Shown: positions 59,734-64,000 of the stretch, piece by piece
Numbering within the stretch: position 1 is the stretch's first letter
How the letters are laid out: each line of letters opens with the position of its first letter
Assembly (NCBI GenBank): GCA_024663395.1
Contig: JANFAH010000042.1
Location: 434,001-498,000 of the forward strand
DNA from: Pisolithus tinctorius
Lineage: Eukaryota > Basidiomycota > Agaricomycetes > Boletales > Pisolithaceae
Length of the DNA stretch: 64,000 nt
Direction: 5' to 3'
Notes under the pieces: model-generated
The model's database searches: none
The model's input: only the letters and a program-made list of their open reading frames with translations
Told to the model about the DNA's origin: nothing
Program-made: the position numbers and the translations under genes

Positions 59734-61246
59734 ATGTACAACGAAACATTCACTCCGGGTTATGCATCGCTGAGCGTATCAACAGAACAACAGTCTCAGA
59801 GCTCGACACTCCGAAAGGATTGTCATCTTGGCCACAGACATCATTCTGTAGCACCGGTCTATGGGTTTTCCGGCATCGATGTGCAGGAATCGCAGTGTTT
59901 GATACCATTGTCGTGGTAACTGTCATTCCTGCGTCATATTCCGCTGACTCACTTTTCGTTCTAGCGATGATTGTGCTGTCTCGATCCCCGAGGTCTGTAA
60001 GCTGTTTCCACTTTCAGTATGGTGTCCTAACACGTTGCTCGTGGGCACTGCAGCTGTCGGGTTGTCCGACTACGTCCGCTCCGCTTCTAGTGCCCAATTC
60101 AAGTCTACCTGCCCATCTAAACGGGGAACGGCGTGTAAGTTGTTTTCCAGTGGCCTTGGCGTCCTCTCACCACATTCTCAGAGTGTGCAGGCCACATCAC
60201 CGTTGGAGTATATTACTGGCGAAAATGGAACATCATCCATCGTAAGTCATGTGACAAGTGCCCTTATTATCCTCATCCTGGTCAAGGTCTCTCCTGCTGT
60301 CAATCAGGGCTGGAACATGCAGGACCACACCACCGGTCACGTTATAAACTACTACAATGTCACACCTTCCTTCCCGCACACAAGCCTTCCACCGCCCTAT
60401 ATTATAGCACGGTCGTCAGGATACCCGCAGGCAAACGTAGACATTTCGATATTCAGAGATCTAGTCCATGACTCCGTTGAACCCATGACGGGCCTGAGCT
60501 CTATGCCCGCCTTTCATGATTACACTGCAGGCCAGGTGTTCGACTCAAATGCGTCGGGGCTTTCGAGCCAACTATCGTCCTTGCTTGAGGAACGGTATCT
60601 GTCGGATGGCTTCAACGACAACGCTCCACTGCCTCTGGAACAGGCCCGAACAGAGATGGCAGCGCCAGATCAGGTTCTCATTAATTTTCCAAGGCAACTG
60701 ATCAAAAAGTGGGTCATCACTCCAACATTCCAACATGCGTTGCCCCGCTAATTCGCTCCTAGAACAAACCTTCCGACCCCTATTCCTTACGCATGCCCAA
60801 CCCCATCCCAATCCCAATCCCACTCAACCTCTTACTTCACCACTCATGATCATATCTCGTTCTGTCCCGCCTTTCCGGCGCCCATCCGGACCCCAACCTC
60901 CCAGTACCCGCAACCGCATTTTGGGTACCACCTCGCCGTTCAATCTCACTTTACGGCACCCGTAGATCTTCCAGGCTTTTGTGAATTCCGCGCTGGAACT
61001 AAGATGGAACTGCACGAAATAGGCACTTTCGACAATCACCCATTGCCCACTCTCCCCGACCACAGTGCAGGGATGACCTCTGGTGGGATAGCCAATCATG
61101 GAAAAACTGACGGAAATAAGTGCAATTACATAGCGGCAAAAGTCAAAGTGCTCTGCCGTTGGTGTGCTCTGAGTACGGAAAAGAAGGTCACACGAAAAAA
61201 CCTACTCAGGCATCTGAGGGAGGCGCATTTACACTATCCGCGCTAG
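59734..61246 (+). CDS. Chimeric zinc-finger gene Z/Y, unit 3
   Basis: Exons 59734-59915, 59965-59992, 60054-60134, 60182-60241, 60287-60708 and 60763-61246 join to 418 codons. Up to about 61130 the sequence is Z type (GMTSGGIANHGKTDGNKC). It then switches in frame to the Y type (AAKVKVLCRWCALS...HLHYPR), and the sequence after the stop is also Y type. The switch removes the first finger and keeps the second. An ATG at 59647 would add 29 residues; I prefer 59734 because unit 2 has a stop between the two. It could still be translated. Confidence 0.62.
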
Positions 61247-62797
61247 GTGAACACGGTTTATCAATTTTGCGCAGACGCTCACAAAACATAGCGCGCCATT
61301 TCTTGGTCACGTATCGGGACCGTATGTGCATATTCTATAAGCACCTACTGGCACTTATAGGCTATGCACTCCACTCCTTGCCCTCCCTATGTACTCCATC
61401 ACTGTATTCCACTTCGTTTCTCTCATAACTGCTTAAATTTCTCTAGTATCTGTCCGTCATACATTTTGTCATGTAATGTCATTGTGTTATATTTCCCATC
61501 ACTCCAAAATTCCCTTGCCTTGAATGAGTTGACGTAATAAGGAGAGGGTGCAGGTGGTGGCATGCCACCCACTGCGACGCCTACCCGCGAACTGATACAT
61601 TCAAGAATCATGAAACCTTGGGGACCTTAGGGTATGTACCTACCTCAGAGAGTGGGAGTCCATGGGTAATGCTTATACCGACACATTATGTGCCAGCACT
61701 CTCGAACGGAGATTAGGTCCCCATCGATAACTGATGTGACTACAACATATCATGCGTTGTGGTTGAAACGATGAATACGAAAGCTGATCCTATGGAATGG
61801 TAAACCCCAAATAATTGTGCGAAATATGTGTGGTCGAATGCGCGATTCAGACACGTTGAGTACGCGATTTCGATTTGGACTCACCAAGTGCGCGATTAGT
61901 CGGTGCAATTTTGCACCACACCGATCAGCACGCTTGCACGGCGGAAACAGAATCATGAGAAAATGTCATAAGAGCTAGTGTGCCTGTAACTAATCAGCCG
62001 CCTTTGTGCCTCCGAAGCGGCATCGAGCCTAGCGGTGACTTTGGTGGCCGTGCGTAATCACCTGTTTTAGTAACTGTCTCATCCGACCCACTGCAGAAAC
62101 TCTGCACCCGCACATCGGGCGACCTTCCTCTTGCATTGCACAAATCCGAGTTATGGGACGATGCCACCATCATAGGTCTACATATACGCGAAATACAAGC
62201 TGACCAACCACTGTAAGTGAAGATCTCGTGGTTGCGACCTCTTACCTCCAATTCATCTTTTATAGCCATGGACGCGAGTTTCATGGCCAACAATCGTCCA
62301 CGCAACAACAATTACTCTGTACACGGCGCAACGCCGTCCCTGTTTCATTGTGCAATTTTTGAAGCCATCGGACAACCGCCCAATTCCTCTAGTGACTCGA
62401 GGTTTGGTACGCCGCCAAATTCGCACCTCTACAGGCATACCACTACTGGCACTTATATGTTATCCGCTCCTCTCCTTGTTCTTCCCATGTATCCCACTGT
62501 GTATTCTGCTTTGTTAATCTCATCACTGTTACAGTATCTGTCCGTCATAAATTTTGTCTTGCAACATAGTTTCTTTCGTTATGTTGTATTTCTCATCACT
62601 CCTAAATCCTCCTGACTTAAATGATCTGACGCAATAAGGGGAGTGCGTAGGCAGTAACATGCCACCCACTACAGTACCTATCCACCAGCTGGTGTGTTCA
62701 GGATGTAAAAAGCCATGAAGCCCTGTGGAGGTTACAGTGGAGGGGCCGGGCGGAAATGACCATGTTACGAAAATATTTGCAAGTATGTATGTAAGTA
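61247..62797. other. Array end: Y-tail fragments
   Basis: 61247-61640 matches the sequence 3' of gene Y in unit 3. A second, more diverged fragment of the same Y tail lies at about 62440-62790. Between them (61650-62430) I see no counterpart and no gene. Confidence 0.5.
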
Positions 62798-63911
62798 CAG
62801 TTATCCCGTAAAATATACAAGCTGTGTCAGGGGCGCCCCAAAAAGGGTTAGCGGGGGGGTCGCACGCCCCCCCAGCAGCGTTCCGTCCAGTTCCGAAGGG
62901 AGGCGGCGTTATGTAAGCGACCAAGTTCAGCGTACAGGACGGTGTTCGCGCAATTGCGAGGTCGTCAACGAGCGTAGGATGCAAATGCGAGAGGCGGGCG
63001 GTTATACGCGTCCACGGCGCGTTCCCTCGTCGCGTCTGCCCATTTTCTCTCGGGTCTGAACAGTGTGATCATGATCATGTAGTACCAGTGTAGTATGGTA
63101 TTGTACTCTGCCGCCGCTCCTCATATACATATAGCATGTCCCCACACTGAGTGCAATCAGTGCAATCATGGAACATGCACGTAGTGCTGCAGGCGCATGG
63201 GCAGCGACGAGCCCGACGCCGACAGCTTAGTAAGCTTACTGGATCTGGAAGGGTCTATTGGTAGAGGCCGAGGGGCTACAAAGGACTACAGAAAGAGCCG
63301 ACTACAAAGTGCGTAAAGTACGTAGAATGGCAGGGATAAGTTGGAAATAAGTGACGAATGCCGTACCGAGCTGTAAAATATACAATGTTTGCACCAAACA
63401 TTGTATATTTTACAATAAGCGAAGGTCTATGCCGCCGGGCCGGGAGGGAGTCGGGGACCTGTCTTTTTTCATTTCTCGCCCATGCTTTTGCGTCCCTTTT
63501 CTTGTCCCTTTCATCTCGTTCGTCTCGCGATCAGTGTTCCCGTTAGCGCGCTCGCGCTCGTGCTCTCTGTCATGTCGCTCGTTTACTCGCTTACTCCCAC
63601 TCGCAGGTCCGTGGTGCGCGCGCGTGCGCGCCCGTTAATCGACACAGTTGCCTGCCGCTCGGGTCCGGCTTTGGCCTTTGGCTCCCTCGAGCGTCCGCCC
63701 ACACTCACCGACGTCCCACGCCGCCGCTTCCCTTTCCCATTCGGGCCAGGAGGCGGAGTCAGGGTTAGGGTTAAGGTCACGTGCCCCCGCCTCGTTCGGG
63801 AGCCCTCGGCACGCGTCGGGTTGGCGCTAAGATCACGTGACCCGGCGTGACCCTACCTGCCGCATGGGGACGGCACCGCCACTGCACCGCTTGTATATTT
63901 TCCGGGATAAG
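62798..63911. mobile_element. Non-autonomous TIR element with TA target site
   Basis: The left end reads CAGTTATCCCGTAAAATATA and the right end is its inverted form (TATATTTTCCGGGATAA...), with TA on both sides. The repeats are about 25 bp with one 2-bp gap. The inside is GC-rich from 63420 and has no transposase. A perfect palindrome built from the same GTAAAATATACAA motif lies in the middle, as if two elements had joined. A GGGTTAGGGTTA stretch occurs near 63762. Confidence 0.6.
63372..63414. repeat. Perfect 20-bp palindrome with 3-bp loop
   Basis: The arms TGTAAAATATACAATGTTTG and its exact reverse complement are separated by CAC. The arm shares GTAAAATATACAA with the ends of the surrounding element. 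Confidence 0.92.
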
Positions 63912-64000
63912 TACCATCTTCAGAATTGAGTGGGGTAATATTTATACAAAGCCCTCCGGGCGCTCCTGGATGCATAAGGATGTGTGAAATCACTTTTCTA

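Noticed and set aside
63755..63775. Telomere repeat (GGGTTAGGGTTA)
   Set aside because: Only two units, inside a small DNA element; chance or element sequence is more likely than an internal telomere.
1..64000. CRISPR arrays, rRNA genes, bacterial operons
   Set aside because: No such pattern is seen. Repeats lack CRISPR spacing, and gene structure is eukaryotic throughout.

Overview
The window looks like nuclear DNA of a filamentous basidiomycete (Agaricomycete). Genes have many short introns (about 45-90 nt, GTRAGT...YAG). There is a fungal-type mitochondrial proline dehydrogenase, a Tad-like LINE, and BTB and integrase-core genes of kinds common in mushroom genomes. Genus cannot be told from the sequence alone.

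Layout. (1) 1-4,780 is a CpG-poor segment: a tandem array of intron-like modules, an intact 5-exon gene whose protein starts with a near copy of the histone H3 tail, then a 44-bp minisatellite. (2) 4,780-9,088 has no gene I can defend. (3) About 9,090-61,250 is a tandem triplication of one host block of roughly 11-12 kb without insertions. Each block is, in order: zinc-finger gene X, proline dehydrogenase (PRODH), zinc-finger gene Y, zinc-finger gene Z. X, Y and Z are paralogues with two C2H2-like fingers at the C-terminus. Unit 1 is about 9,090-21,790, unit 2 about 21,790-42,330, and unit 3 about 44,250-61,250. (4) 61,250-64,000 holds further Y-tail fragments and a non-autonomous TA-target DNA element.

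Insertions date the array. Unit 1 carries a 1.2-kb TIR element upstream of its PRODH copy. Unit 2 carries an 8.5-kb TIR transposon with a perfect 6-bp target duplication; the empty site is preserved in unit 3. This transposon has four genes whose exons all join into open frames: an unknown 443-aa protein, a BTB/POZ protein on the opposite strand, a DDE integrase-like transposase and an unknown 374-aa protein. Unit 3 carries a 6.6-kb LINE with a 16-bp target duplication, inserted into its X copy.

Decay is partitioned between units. Only one fully intact copy of each ancestral gene survives, and the survivors lie in different units: X in unit 1, PRODH and Z in unit 2, Y in unit 3. Z of unit 3 is an in-frame Z/Y chimera, so the paralogues have also recombined. 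The most novel items are the four-gene integrase transposon, the H3-tail protein and the reciprocal gene loss. Exon models were built by hand from splice consensus, reading frame and comparison between copies; no database search was possible.
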